Positions 19,622 through 28,623 are shown, counted from the first letter of the stretch. The stretch: DNA of 64,000 bases from RH-AL1 sp965198485 (GCA_965198485.1 CBDAPQ010000005.1:1240001-1304000), one strand, 5' to 3'. Notes: a model not told the origin generated them from the letters alone. Numbers and translations: made by a program.

Positions 19622-20200
19622 GTGACTGACCACAAGCTTAACCCGCTGCAGCGCGCGCTCCGTCTGTCGGCCGAGATCGTGGTTGCGGTCTACGTCGTCG
19701 TTGACTCGATCGTTTTTGCCTTGTTTCGTCCGGTGGTGCGCTGGCTCTCGGGCCTGCGCGTCGTGCAGCGGATCGAGCGCTGGATCCAGTCGCTGCCGCC
19801 CTACGTGATCCTGGTCGTGATGGTGGTGCCCTTCATCATCGCCGAGCTCGCCAAGGTCTTCGCCGTCTACTGGATGGCCGAGGGCCATTTTCGCACCGGC
19901 ATGACGATCTTCATCGGTGCCTACATCGTTTCGATCTTCGTGTGCGAGCGCATCCTCCACGCCGGCAAGGCGCAGCTGCTGACGATCCCGTGGTTCGCCT
20001 GGTGCTACAACTGGGTCATGGCGTTGCGCGACGCGGTGTTCGGCTGGTTCAAGCAGACCGCCATCTGGCGCGCGGCCGTCGCGGTCAAGGACAAGGCCCG
20101 TGTGGCGATGCGCCGGATGTCCGACAGGGTGCGCGCGCTGTTCGGGTACCGCCGCAAGCCTCCTGAACCGCGCCTGACGCCCACTGCCGAGCGCCGCTAG
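19622..20200 (+). CDS. Membrane protein, function unknown
   Basis: A 192-residue protein starting with GTG. Hydrophobic segments lie at residues about 18-37 (IVVAVYVVVDSIVFALF), 60-80 (YVILVVMVVPFIIAELAKVF) and 90-110 (GMTIFIGAYIVSIFVCERIL). The C-terminal 50 residues are strongly basic and probably cytoplasmic. It lies 7 bases upstream of pxpA on the same strand and may share its transcript. Homologues are common in Rhizobiales, but I cannot assign a role. Confidence 0.65.
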   Translation: MTDHKLNPLQRALRLSAEIVVAVYVVVDSIVFALFRPVVRWLSGLRVVQRIERWIQSLPPYVILVVMVVPFIIAELAKVFAVYWMAEGHFRTGMTIFIGAYIVSIFVCERILHAGKAQLLTIPWFAWCYNWVMALRDAVFGWFKQTAIWRAAVAVKDKARVAMRRMSDRVRALFGYRRKPPEPRLTPTAERR

Positions 20201-20207
20201 GCCCGCG

Positions 20208-20987
20208 ATGGCCGCAGTCGATCTCAACTGCGATTGCGGCGAAGGCTTTGGTGTCTACGCCATGGGCGACGACCGCGCGATGCTCGACATCGTGACCAGC
20301 TGCAACGTCGCCTGCGGCTTTCATGCCGGCGATCCCAACATCATGGCCGAGACCTTTGCCTTGGCGCGCGAGCGCCGCGTGGCGGTCGGCGCCCATCCCG
20401 GCTTCTCCGATCGTGCCGGCTTCGGCCGCCGCCCGCTGCCGGTGAGCGAGGCCGAGGCCGAGCGATTGGTCGCCTACCAGGTCGGAGCGGCCGCCGCGCT
20501 CGCCGCCCACGCCGGCCATCGCCTCACCCACGTCAAGCCGCACGGCGCGCTGAGCAACCTCGCGATGGCCGATGCCGGCCTCGCCGCCGCGCTGGCACGG
20601 GCGACCCGCGCGGTCGACCCCGAGCTCGCCTTCCTCGCCGTCTCCGGCACGCAGCTGCAGCGTGCCGGAGAGGCGGCGGGCCTACGCACGTTGCGCGAGG
20701 TCTACGCCGACCGCGGCTACACCGATGCCGGCCACCTCGCGCCTCGCGACGCCCCCGGCGCGGTGCTGCACGATTGTACCGCGGCGGCATCGCGCGCGGC
20801 GCGCATGGTGGCCGACGGCGCCGTGACGTCGCTCTCCGGCCGCCGCGTCCCCGTCGGCGTCGACTCGATTTGCGTGCACGGCGACACGCCCGGTGCCGTT
20901 GCGATGGCGCGGGCGGTGCGCGACGCGCTCGAGGCGGCCGGCATCGCCGTCGTCGCCTTCGCGGAGCCGCGCCGGGCCGCCGCCTGA
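20208..20987 (+). CDS. pxpA: 5-oxoprolinase subunit A (LamB/YcsF family)
   Basis: A 259-residue subunit of the ATP-dependent prokaryotic 5-oxoprolinase, which converts 5-oxoproline to glutamate. Family signatures are VDLNCDCGEGFGVYAMGDD at the N-terminus, ACGFHAGDPNIM, VGAHPGFSDRAGFGRR, THVKPHGALSNLA and VDSICVHGDTPGAVAMARAVR. The usual length is 245-260 residues. It overlaps pxpB as TGATG and heads the pxpABC operon. Confidence 0.97.
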   Translation: MAAVDLNCDCGEGFGVYAMGDDRAMLDIVTSCNVACGFHAGDPNIMAETFALARERRVAVGAHPGFSDRAGFGRRPLPVSEAEAERLVAYQVGAAAALAAHAGHRLTHVKPHGALSNLAMADAGLAAALARATRAVDPELAFLAVSGTQLQRAGEAAGLRTLREVYADRGYTDAGHLAPRDAPGAVLHDCTAAASRAARMVADGAVTSLSGRRVPVGVDSICVHGDTPGAVAMARAVRDALEAAGIAVVAFAEPRRAAA

Positions 20988-21721
20988 TGCCGGGCGAAAA
21001 CGCCAGACCGGCGCCACGCTTCCTTCCGGCGGGCGAGAGCGCGCTGGTCGTCGAGTACGGCGACGGCGCCGAGCAGGCCCACCACGACGCGGTGCTCGCC
21101 CTCGACGCCGCGCTGGCGGCGGCGCCGCTCGAAGGCATCCTCGAGACGGTGCCGACCTACCGCTCCCTGATGATCCATCTCGATGCACGCGTTCTCACCC
21201 ATGCGGCACTGGTGGCACACGTCGCCGGCCTCGATCTCGGCGCGACCGAGCGTCCGCCGGCGCGGCGCTGGCGCGTCCCGGCCTGCTACGACGACCCTCA
21301 CGGCGAGGATCTCGCCGAGGTCGCCGGCCTTCTTGGTTTGGCGCCGGAGCACGTCGTGGCGCTTCACGCCGGCGCCAGCTACCGTATCGTCATGTACGGG
21401 TTCGCGCCGGGTTTCGTCTTTCTCTCGGGACTACCCGAGGCGCTACGCGTGTCCCGGCGACGTACGCCACGTCCGCCGGCGCAGCCCGGTGCGCTGACGA
21501 TCGCCAATGGCCAGGCGCTGATCGCCTCCGTGGCGATGCCTACGGGCTGGTACGTGCTCGGACGCACGCCGGCGCGGACCTTCGATCCTCGCGGCGACCC
21601 GATGTTTCCCCTCGCAGTCGGCGACGAGATCGCCTTTGAGCGGATCGACGCGGCGCGCTTCGAGGCCCTGGCCGGCGCGGCCGAGCGAGGCGAGCCTGTT
21701 TTGGTGCCGGAGGCGGGTTGA
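20987..21721 (+). CDS. pxpB: 5-oxoprolinase subunit B (KipI family)
   Basis: A 244-residue partner of PxpC. Recognisable segments are LPAGESALVVEYGD, HVVALHAGASYRIVMYGFAPGFVFLSGLP, the PGALTIANGQALIASVAMPTGWYVLGRTP block and MFPLAVGDEIAFERID. The related Bacillus KipI inhibits a sporulation kinase, but in a pxpABC operon the protein is a 5-oxoprolinase subunit. The start overlaps the pxpA stop; the stop overlaps the pxpC start. Confidence 0.95.
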   Translation: MPGENARPAPRFLPAGESALVVEYGDGAEQAHHDAVLALDAALAAAPLEGILETVPTYRSLMIHLDARVLTHAALVAHVAGLDLGATERPPARRWRVPACYDDPHGEDLAEVAGLLGLAPEHVVALHAGASYRIVMYGFAPGFVFLSGLPEALRVSRRRTPRPPAQPGALTIANGQALIASVAMPTGWYVLGRTPARTFDPRGDPMFPLAVGDEIAFERIDAARFEALAGAAERGEPVLVPEAG

Positions 21722-22740
21722 GCGCGCGGGCGTCGATCACGCTTCGCGCCGTCGGGCCGGGCGCGACGATCCAGGACGCCGGGCGCTTCGGCCTGCTGCG
21801 CTTCGGCGTGACGCCGGCCGGACCGATGGATCCTTTCGCGCTGGCGACGGCCAACCTCGCGCTCGGCAATCCTTCCGACGCGGCGGCGATCGAGGTCGCA
21901 CCCGGTGGCGTCACTCTGACCTGCGATCTGGCACTTCCGTTGGCCTTCGCCGGCGGCGGATTTCGTTGGACGCGCAACGATCAGGCGCTTCCACCGGCCG
22001 CACGCGTGACGCTGCGGCCCGGCGAGACGCTGCGCGCGAGGGCGGGGGCATGGGGCCAATGGAGCTACCTCGCCATGCCGGGTGGAATCGACGTGCCGCC
22101 GGTCATGGGCAGTCGATCCACGCACGCGCGATCGAGGCTGGGCGGCCTCGAGGGTCGCGTGCTCACCGCCGGTGCCCGGCTCGAAGCCCTCGCGAGGGTA
22201 GCGGGCGAACTCGATGACGTCGCAATCGATGCCGATTGGCTCGAGCCGGTCGAGGAGCCGATCCGGGTCGTGCTCGGGCCGCAGGACGATCATTTCACGG
22301 CGCAAGCCGTCGCCTCCTTCCTCGACGCCACATGGAGCGTGACGGCGGCGGCGGATCGCATGGCCTACAAGCTCGAGGGGCCGGCCATCGTGCACGCGCG
22401 CGACTTCAACATTGTCTCCGACGGCGTGGCGCTGGGGGCGATCCAGGTCGCCGGCGACGGCAAGCCGCTTGTGCTGATGGCCGATCGCCAGCCGACCGGA
22501 GGCTATCCCAAGATCGCTCACGTCAGTCGCGCCGACATCGGCCGGCTGTCACAGCTGCGCCCGGGGCAGTCCTGCCGCTTCGCCGCGCGGACGAGCGAGG
22601 ATGCAAGTTATGCGCTTCTCGCCCTCGATGCCGCTCTGGCCGGCATGCCGCGACACCTCTTGCCGCTGCGGCGCATCCCTTCCGCCGACAGGCTGATCGA
22701 GAGCAACCTGATCGACGGCGTCACCGACGGCGGCGACTGA
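21718..22740 (+). CDS. pxpC: 5-oxoprolinase subunit C (KipA/biotin-dependent carboxyltransferase-like)
   Basis: A 340-residue subunit related to carboxyltransferase domains. Family segments are GPGATIQDAGRFGLLRFGVTPAGPMDPFALATANLALGN, VLGPQDDHF, YKLEGPAIVHARDFNIVSDGVALGAIQVAGDGKPLVLMADRQPTGGYPKIAHV, and the terminal rule-of-thumb LRPGQSCRF. It starts with TTG in a TTGA overlap with the pxpB stop, so translation is coupled. It ends the operon; no strong terminator was seen after it. Confidence 0.95.
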   Translation: MSARASITLRAVGPGATIQDAGRFGLLRFGVTPAGPMDPFALATANLALGNPSDAAAIEVAPGGVTLTCDLALPLAFAGGGFRWTRNDQALPPAARVTLRPGETLRARAGAWGQWSYLAMPGGIDVPPVMGSRSTHARSRLGGLEGRVLTAGARLEALARVAGELDDVAIDADWLEPVEEPIRVVLGPQDDHFTAQAVASFLDATWSVTAAADRMAYKLEGPAIVHARDFNIVSDGVALGAIQVAGDGKPLVLMADRQPTGGYPKIAHVSRADIGRLSQLRPGQSCRFAARTSEDASYALLALDAALAGMPRHLLPLRRIPSADRLIESNLIDGVTDGGD

Positions 22741-23224
22741 GCCGAGCTTGTCTCGCACGTTGACGCTCCGGACCCATCGCTGCTCGCATCGATCTCAATT
22801 CTTCGCGACGGGAGATTGTCGGTAGACGCGCAATAGGGCCGCTCCTTCGCGACGGCTTCAGCATCTAGTGAACTCAGCTGTGCTGTTGAGAGGCTTCGCC
22901 GGCCGCTCCCGGCGCAGGGCGACATTTGCATTTCGACGCCAACGATTGACCGGCTTTGCCAGACCGCCAACAGGTCATGCACAGGCAAGCGGGTTGACAG
23001 CGATGTTTTGTGCTGGCGCAAATCACCGGGGCACTCTAAGCACAATGAAGTCCATCTGGCCGCGTGATCTTTGCGAAAAGGCGGATCGCTCTACTTGACG
23101 TTCCGGCGAGCGCCTCCTAGGTGGGCTTAATCTCCCATTATCGGTGCGTGATCCGGCTACTGAAAGTAGAGCCGCGGACCCAATCCTCAGCCGCTGCGGC
23201 GGCATCAACCTGAAGGCTATCCAC
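22741..23224. other. Upstream region of mucR, no gene seen
   Basis: This 484-base stretch between pxpC and mucR holds no convincing reading frame on either strand. Parts are less GC-rich than the neighbouring genes. It contains TTGACA-like hexamers near 22994 and 23092 that could belong to a mucR promoter, but no matching -10 box is clear. A long leader is common for mucR genes, which are autoregulated in relatives. Confidence 0.35.
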
Positions 23225-23746
23225 GTGGACGCAGTAGAAACAACGTCGAAGCCCGCGCCGGCGAATTACATCGAGGTCGTCGCCGATCTCGTTTCCGCTT
23301 ACGTCAGCAACAACTCGATGCGCGCGTCGGACCTGCCCGATTTCATCGCCTCGATCCACGCCTCGATTCAGCAGCTCGCCGCCGGACAGGTCGAGACGCC
23401 GCCGGCTCCGCCGCCGGTGCCCGCCGTTCCGATCAAGAAGTCTCTGACCCAGGACCACATCATTTGCTTAGAAGACGGCAAGAAGTTCCGCTCGCTGAAG
23501 CGTCACCTTGGCACCGTCTACAACATGACGCCGGACGAATACCGCACCAAATGGGGACTGCCCAAGGACTACCCTATGGTTGCGCCCGGCTATTCGGAAA
23601 TCCGCTCCAAGCTCGCCAAAGACATCGGTCTTGGACAGCAGCGTTCCGAAACGGCGGAAGCTCCGTCGACCGCGCCGGCGCCGGCCGCGGCTGAGCCCGA
23701 GGCTCCCAAGACCCGTGGGCGCAAGCGCGCCGTCGCCGCGGAATAA
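23225..23746 (+). CDS. MucR/Ros family transcriptional regulator
   Basis: A 173-residue DNA-binding regulator. The N-terminal part (YIEVVADLVSAYVSNNSM, then DLPDFIASIHASIQQL) matches the MucR oligomerisation domain. The DNA-binding part has HIICLEDGKKFRSLKRHLGTVYNMTPDEYRTKWGLPKDYPMVAPGYSE. Ros uses a C2H2 zinc site; here the second cysteine position is Asp and the last histidine is missing (GTVYNM), as in zinc-free Mesorhizobium homologues. Such proteins act as H-NS-like silencers and control exopolysaccharide and motility genes. I chose the GTG at 23225, behind GAAGG, to begin MDAVETTSK. The C-terminal tail is Ala/Pro-rich and basic. Confidence 0.92.
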   Translation: MDAVETTSKPAPANYIEVVADLVSAYVSNNSMRASDLPDFIASIHASIQQLAAGQVETPPAPPPVPAVPIKKSLTQDHIICLEDGKKFRSLKRHLGTVYNMTPDEYRTKWGLPKDYPMVAPGYSEIRSKLAKDIGLGQQRSETAEAPSTAPAPAAAEPEAPKTRGRKRAVAAE

Positions 23747-23839
23747 GTTGGCCTGGTGCATGTTCAGGGCGGCCGCCATTGCGGCGTCGGCCCCGACCTT
23801 TGAGACTCATTTTCCGGCATGGTTGGAAGTGACAATATT

Positions 23840-23870
23840 CCCGGCAGTGGCAGCTCTTCTGCCGGGCTTT
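23840..23870 (+). terminator. Intrinsic terminator after mucR
   Basis: CCCGGCAG (23840-23847) pairs with CTGCCGGG (23859-23866) around an 11-base loop and is followed by CTTT. It lies 94 bases after the mucR stop and before the convergent coiled-coil gene, so it may serve transcription from the left. Confidence 0.65.
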
Positions 23871-23872
23871 GA

Positions 23873-24373
23873 CTAGACTTTATGAGGAAAGCCGAGCGTG
23901 GCGGCGATCGCGTCCGTGATACGGGCGAGGTCCCCATGAGCTGCGTTGAGTTCGCGATCCAGCGCTGCGGCCCGTCCGGCCTGCTGAGCGGCGACAGCTT
24001 CGATACGGCCGGCTCGCTCGTTCTCCGCCTTCAATCGCGCTTCCAGGTCGACGTTGTGCCGCTGGGACGACGCGAGTTTTTCGTTAAGCTTGCCATTGCT
24101 TGCTTCGAGGTTCGCGATATGGCCCTCGAGATCCTCGATCCGGGCTGCCATCGTCGAGATCGAGTGAGCGGCCTGCTCGACGGCTTCGACCACGTGGGCG
24201 ACATCCGGGCGCAGGCCGGAGCGCGCGGGGCTCGAGATCGGATCCATCGCCGCCGGCGCGCTGGCGCTCGAAGCTGCCTGCGAGCCGCGCAAGTGACGAT
24301 CCAGGTCAAGGATCAAGTTGCGGTCGATCGATGGGAAGAAAGCCGACACTGGCTCGTGATCTCGTCCGCTCAT
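23873..24373 (-). CDS. Coiled-coil protein, function unknown
   Basis: A 166-residue soluble protein. The N-terminal 60 residues are polar with Ser/Ala/Pro-rich linkers. Residues about 60-145 form a long heptad-like coiled coil (AAHSISTMAARIEDLEGHIANLEASNGKLNEKL and onward). The end is ARITDAIAATLGF. No enzymatic motif or membrane segment is present. It is convergent with mucR and divergent from the extensin-like gene. The role is unknown. Confidence 0.65.
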   Translation of the reverse strand: MSGRDHEPVSAFFPSIDRNLILDLDRHLRGSQAASSASAPAAMDPISSPARSGLRPDVAHVVEAVEQAAHSISTMAARIEDLEGHIANLEASNGKLNEKLASSQRHNVDLEARLKAENERAGRIEAVAAQQAGRAAALDRELNAAHGDLARITDAIAATLGFPHKV

Positions 24374-24580
24374 CGCGTTTCACTCCATTAACGCTTGACT
24401 CATTCGTATTAACGCAGATTGACGGTCTTCCGTCATGCTTGAGTCAAGTCCGGCGTGATCCTTTCTTCGCAGAAAGACGCGGTCTGTCGCTGTTCGTGTC
24501 CCTACGGCAACAGCCAAGCTAAGCTTCGATTAAGCAGACCTATTAAATGCGGGGTAACGCGACTTCGGCAGGGTAGCCTT

Positions 24581-25513
24581 ATGGCGCGTCGCACTCTGCC
24601 ATCTTCCCTCGCCGTCGTTGTCGCGTGCCTCGCGGCGGCCGGTTGCTCGACGGTCGAGCGGCCGCAGCGCCCGGTCTGGCGCGAGCAGGCGGAAAAGGCC
24701 TGCATCGCGGAGGGGCGCGTGCACCTCTCCCGCTACGTGCAGCCGCGCGGTCGCGATATCGACGGCCCCGGGATCTGCGGTCTCACCGAGCCTTTCATGG
24801 TCGGCGCCGTCGCCGGCGACACGGTCCAACTCGACAATGTGGCGACGCTCGACTGCTCGATGATCGTGGCGCTCGACGAGTGGGTCACCAAGGTGGTGCA
24901 GCCGGTCGCGCGGGCGCGCTTCGGCCAGAGCGTGACGCAGATCGACACCATGGGGTCGTACTCCTGTCGCGGCATGAATGGACAGGCCGGGGCCAACATC
25001 TCGGAACACGCCTTCGGCAACGCGCTCGACGTCGGCGGTTTTCGCCTCGCCGACGGGCGCCGAATCACCGTGGTGCATGAGTGGACGCGGGGGGACGAGC
25101 AATCGCAAGCCTTCTTGCGCGACGTCCACGCCGGCGCCTGCGAGACCTTCACCACGGTTCTCGGGCCGGGCTCCAACGCCTTCCACTACAACCACATCCA
25201 CATCGATCTGGCGATGCACGGCGGCGGGCGGCACTATTGCAAGCCGACGCCGGAAGCGAGCCGCCCCGGCCCGGCTCCGGGCGCCCCTCCGGAGACTCCG
25301 CAGGTTGAGGAGGAGCAGGACGTCGCCTCGAGCGCGGTACCGTCCGATGACGGCGCTCGCCGCGGCCTCGATGCCGGTGCGCCGCCGGCCTATGCCGGAG
25401 AGGGTAGGCCATCGCGGGCGGCGGCCTACTCGCCCGTCCCAGGGGCGCGCTATCGCGCCGCCGAGGGTACCCCGAACGATTGGGACGTCACCTCTTCGAT
25501 TCCGCAGCGCTGA
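24581..25513 (+). CDS. Extensin-like lipoprotein
   Basis: A 310-residue exported protein. The N-terminus is a lipoprotein signal with lipobox LAAAGC, so it is probably anchored in the outer or inner membrane. The C-terminal extensin-like domain (about 45-230) contains GVCGL-like GICGLTEPFMV, LDCSMIVALDEWV, SYSCRGMNGQAGANISEHAFGNALDVGGFRLADGR and FHYNHIHIDLAMH. The spaced His and Asp residues resemble metal ligands of LAS-type peptidoglycan peptidases, so a cell-wall role is plausible but unproven. The last 80 residues are low-complexity. I chose the ATG at 24581 because it places the lipobox at the right distance. Confidence 0.85.
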   Translation: MARRTLPSSLAVVVACLAAAGCSTVERPQRPVWREQAEKACIAEGRVHLSRYVQPRGRDIDGPGICGLTEPFMVGAVAGDTVQLDNVATLDCSMIVALDEWVTKVVQPVARARFGQSVTQIDTMGSYSCRGMNGQAGANISEHAFGNALDVGGFRLADGRRITVVHEWTRGDEQSQAFLRDVHAGACETFTTVLGPGSNAFHYNHIHIDLAMHGGGRHYCKPTPEASRPGPAPGAPPETPQVEEEQDVASSAVPSDDGARRGLDAGAPPAYAGEGRPSRAAAYSPVPGARYRAAEGTPNDWDVTSSIPQR

Positions 25514-25776
25514 GCATTGTGACGGTGATCCGGAGCCGCTTCGCGACACCATGTAACTGTCCGCAAGATACCTCTATTGAGCAGATCCCCAGCAGCGGAC
25601 GTTGCTCTAGACTAGCTCGGTGCCAAAATAAGACAATCCTGGCGACACGCCCGCGCCGGGCTGCCCGTCACCGTCACGCTGGCGGGCACGTCGCGTATGA
25701 CGATGCGGCCGGCGCCGGCGATCGCGTCGTCGCCCACCGTAACGCCGGAAGGATCATCGCTTCGAGATCGACGACA

Positions 25777-26259
25777 TCAGCGGTTCTCGCGGAAACCGAG
25801 CTCCACCACCGTCCACACCACGATGACCACCAGCACGACGTCGAGCGCGACGACGTAGGGCAGCACGATCACGTCGGGCGTCTGGTCGCGCATGAAATGC
25901 AGCGAGGCGGCGAGGAGGATGAAGAGCGGAACCAGCCCGGCGAGGCCGGTGGGGCGGCCGATGTCGCGCAGCCGCTTGATCGACAGCATCGTGTAGCAGA
26001 TCGCCATCAGGATCAGCGCGAAGGCGTAGACGATCACGTAGGTGAAGGCCGCTACCGTGCTCCAGCGGATGAAGGCCTCGGTGTTGAGGTCATGGTGCGC
26101 AAAGGGGCGAAGCAGCAGCCAACCGAGCGTCAGCGCGATCGCCAACGCCGCGAGCCAGCCGGCGTGGACGCGCCAGGTCGCGGCGTCGATCCGCCCCTCC
26201 TCTTGGCGGAAGAGGAAGCGGGCGCGAGAGGTGGTTGGGCCTTCGGCCTCCGGGCTCAC
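25777..26259 (-). CDS. DUF805-like inner-membrane protein
   Basis: A 160-residue membrane protein with an N-terminal FLFRQEEGRIDAATWRVH segment resembling the GRI/xRxxYW start of DUF805 proteins. Four hydrophobic helices follow, with the family-typical SIKRLRDIGRPTGLAGL loop after helix 3. Function unknown. It begins with GTG overlapping the dapD stop (GTGA), so it is translated from the dapD transcript. The 263 bases after it up to the extensin-like gene hold nothing recognisable. Confidence 0.75.
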   Translation of the reverse strand: MSPEAEGPTTSRARFLFRQEEGRIDAATWRVHAGWLAALAIALTLGWLLLRPFAHHDLNTEAFIRWSTVAAFTYVIVYAFALILMAICYTMLSIKRLRDIGRPTGLAGLVPLFILLAASLHFMRDQTPDVIVLPYVVALDVVLVVIVVWTVVELGFRENR

Positions 26260-27113
26260 GTGCGCAGCAGGTCGTTGATCGCGGTCTTCTCGCGGGTGCG
26301 GGCGTCGACCGTCTTGACGATGACCGCGCAGTACAGCGACGGCCCCGGCGTGCCGTCGGGCAGCGGCTTGCCGGGCAAATTGCCGGAGACCACTACGGAG
26401 TAGGGCGGCACGTAGCCCATGTGCATCTGGCCGGTCTCGCGATCAACGATCTTGGTCGAGGCGGAGAGGAAGGTGCCCATCGCGATGACCGCGCCGCGAC
26501 CCACCACCACGCCTTCGACGACCTCGGAGCGGGCGCCGATGAAGCAATCGTCCTCGATGATGGTCGGATTGGCTTGCAGCGGCTCCAGCACGCCGCCGAT
26601 GCCGACGCCGCCGGAGAGGTGCACGTTCTTGCCGATCTGGGCGCAGGAGCCGACCGTCGACCAGGTGTCGACCATGGTGCCGGAATCGACATAGGCGCCG
26701 AGGTTCACGAACGAGGGCATCAGGATCACGTTGGGCGCGATGTAGGCGGAGCGGCGCACCACGCAACTGGGCACGGCGCGAAAGCCCGCCTTGCCGAACT
26801 CCGCCGCGCCCCAGCCCTCGAACTTGGAGGGCACCTTGTCCCACCACGTCGAGCCGCCGGGTCCGCCCGAGATCGGCGCCATGTCGTTGAGGCGGAAGGA
26901 GAGCAGCACCGCTTTCTTCAGCCATTGCTCGACGTGCCAAGCGCCAGGGCCTTCGCCGTCGGGCGCGCGGGTCGCCACGCGGAGCGCGCCGGTGTCGAGC
27001 AGGCCCAGCGCCTCGTCGACGGCCGCCCGCACGTTGCCGCCGATGCCGCTGTCGATCGCGGCGCGGTCGCGGAAGGCCGCCTCGATGGTCTCGGCCAAGT
27101 GTTCGTGGGGCAT
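26256..27113 (-). CDS. dapD: 2,3,4,5-tetrahydropyridine-2,6-dicarboxylate N-succinyltransferase
   Basis: A 285-residue trimeric acyltransferase of the succinylase branch of lysine and diaminopimelate synthesis; it transfers succinyl from succinyl-CoA to tetrahydrodipicolinate. The N-terminal part has WHVEQWLKKAVLLSFRLND. The left-handed beta-helix domain has hexapeptide repeats and the landmarks PNVILMPSFVNLGAYVDSGTMVDTWSTVGSCAQIGKNVHLSGGVGIGGVLEPLQANPTIIEDDCFIGARSEVVEG. Length is normal. The downstream DUF805-like gene overlaps it. Confidence 0.98.
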   Translation of the reverse strand: MPHEHLAETIEAAFRDRAAIDSGIGGNVRAAVDEALGLLDTGALRVATRAPDGEGPGAWHVEQWLKKAVLLSFRLNDMAPISGGPGGSTWWDKVPSKFEGWGAAEFGKAGFRAVPSCVVRRSAYIAPNVILMPSFVNLGAYVDSGTMVDTWSTVGSCAQIGKNVHLSGGVGIGGVLEPLQANPTIIEDDCFIGARSEVVEGVVVGRGAVIAMGTFLSASTKIVDRETGQMHMGYVPPYSVVVSGNLPGKPLPDGTPGPSLYCAVIVKTVDARTREKTAINDLLRT

Positions 27114-27185
27114 GGAGCGGCTCGGGCCTACGTCGCGAAGGTCGGGCGCGACGATGTCGGCTGCGAGGTCGGCGGTGTCAACCGC

Positions 27186-28037
27186 TCAGGCGGGCATCAG
27201 CGCGGCCTCGGACGTCTCGGCCGGCGCCGCCTCCACGACCTCGTCGGTCCAGACCTTGAACTCGGTCAAGTCGTGCGGCCCGAAGGAAAACACCAGCGGG
27301 ATGTCGGCGGCGTCGCGACCCCGCGCCACGGTGATGCGGCCGATGCGCGGCACGTTGTGGCGAGCATCGAAGATATACCAGCGATGATCGAGGTAGGCCT
27401 CGAACCAGGCGTTGTAATCCTCGTGCAGAGGGTCGGAGGGGCGGCCGATGTTGCCCATGAAGCCGTTGGCGTAGCGCGCCGGGATGTTCATCGCCCGGCA
27501 CAGGGCGACGGCGAGATGGGCGAAATCACGGCAGACGCCGACGCGCTCCTCGAACGCCTCGCAGGCGGTGCGCGTGGTGCGGGCAAACTCGTAGCCGAAG
27601 CTCATGTGGCGCTCGACGAAATCGCAGATCGCCTGCACGCGGGGCCAGCCGCGCGCCGTGTGGCCGAAGAGCTGCCAAGCGACGGAGGAGAGCCGATCGA
27701 CCTCGCAGTAGCGGCTGCCGGCGAGAAAGGTGAAGTATTCCGAGGGAAGCTCCTCCAGCGGAACCTCACAGGCGTCCGGCGCGACCTCCTGCGGAGAGCC
27801 GTCGCATTCGTAGATGCAATCGCGCGTCATGCGGGTGATCCCGCATGGCGCCAGGAAGCGTCGAACCTCGTTGCCGAAGGCGTCCACGAAGGAGGTCGTC
27901 TCCAGCGCCGGCGTGGTCCGCAGCGGCCCCATGGTTCCGACACGATGCGCGACCTCAGGATGAGCGTCGAGTTGAGTCAACACCACGACGGGCGCGGCAC
28001 AGAAGAACGCAAGATCGTAGCCGTAGCGTATGCGCAT
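27186..28037 (-). CDS. Transglutaminase-like (cysteine protease fold) protein
   Basis: A 283-residue protein with an N-terminal beta domain and a transglutaminase-like core. The nucleophile cysteine lies in GVCRDFAHLAVALCRAMNIPARY, and the aspartate strand is WYIFDARHNVPRIGRI. The usual histidine of HAW is replaced: the sequence is DYNAWFEAYL. This could be a subfamily feature, so activity is uncertain. It lacks a signal peptide. It lies 72 bases upstream of dapD on the same strand. Related proteins are annotated as proteases or peptidoglycan-linked enzymes without firm function. Confidence 0.85.
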   Translation of the reverse strand: MRIRYGYDLAFFCAAPVVVLTQLDAHPEVAHRVGTMGPLRTTPALETTSFVDAFGNEVRRFLAPCGITRMTRDCIYECDGSPQEVAPDACEVPLEELPSEYFTFLAGSRYCEVDRLSSVAWQLFGHTARGWPRVQAICDFVERHMSFGYEFARTTRTACEAFEERVGVCRDFAHLAVALCRAMNIPARYANGFMGNIGRPSDPLHEDYNAWFEAYLDHRWYIFDARHNVPRIGRITVARGRDAADIPLVFSFGPHDLTEFKVWTDEVVEAAPAETSEAALMPA

Positions 28038-28140
28038 CGCCGAAGCCGAATGTTTGAAGAGGTTTTCTCCTATGACAAAATCGTGGCCGCCGACAGAGCT
28101 GCGGCGCCACAGTACAGGCCGTATGTGCGGCGGTTTGCCC

Positions 28141-28251
28141 TCAGCGGCGCGAGCGCACCCGAACCGGGATCGGCTGCAGCTGCGGTGCGCGGGTCCGGAC
28201 AGCCAGGACAGCGAGTGCGGCGAGGCCGAGAAGCGTGACGGACGTGATCAT
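28141..28251 (-). CDS. Possible 36-residue single-helix membrane protein
   Basis: A short frame starting MITSVTLLGLAALAVLAV, with a hydrophobic helix at residues 4-18, followed by a basic tail ending RVRSRR. A good GAGGAT ribosome binding site sits 8 bases before the ATG, which is the main reason to believe it is translated. No homologue recognised. It lies upstream of the transglutaminase gene on the same strand. Confidence 0.4.
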   Translation of the reverse strand: MITSVTLLGLAALAVLAVRTRAPQLQPIPVRVRSRR

Positions 28252-28623
28252 GACGTGATCCTCAAAGGTGAAAGCCTACTGGTCTCAAGTAATCACGATC
28301 ATGCGGCGTCCAACGTGACATCGCGCCTTGAGGGCGCCGCTACTCCGCCGACGACGGCACGAGTGTCGCCGCGCTACCAGGCCGCCGGCTCGAGCCTTGC
28401 GGGCAGTCTCGTGGACCGTCGATCGCGGGGTCGACGGACATGACGGAGCAGAACAAGCGTCCTTGCGCTTACGCCAGAATGGTTTATACCAAGAAGATCG
28501 ATCAGGCCGGTGCTTTGGCCCCGCGCACTCGTGTGCGCTTGCTAATGATGCTTCCTCGAATTCGACAGTGCCGACTGATCAGCAGCTTGCTGAGCAACGC
28601 GGTGCGCTTCTAGGGATGTCATT
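28252..28623. other. Upstream region of the cold-shock gene
   Basis: No convincing gene is present. A 57-codon frame (28440-28613) stays open up to just before the cold-shock start but lacks a clear ribosome site. Long untranslated leaders are typical of cspA-like genes and this region may hold one. Confidence 0.3.

Noticed and set aside
28030..28443. 137-residue plus-strand frame opposite the small membrane ORF
   Set aside because: Overlaps the transglutaminase start, lacks a ribosome site, and has shadow-like composition.
28440..28613. 57-codon frame upstream of cspA
   Set aside because: No ribosome binding site, no recognisable domain, and the residue composition is Arg- and Leu-rich, as expected for a chance frame in GC-rich DNA.
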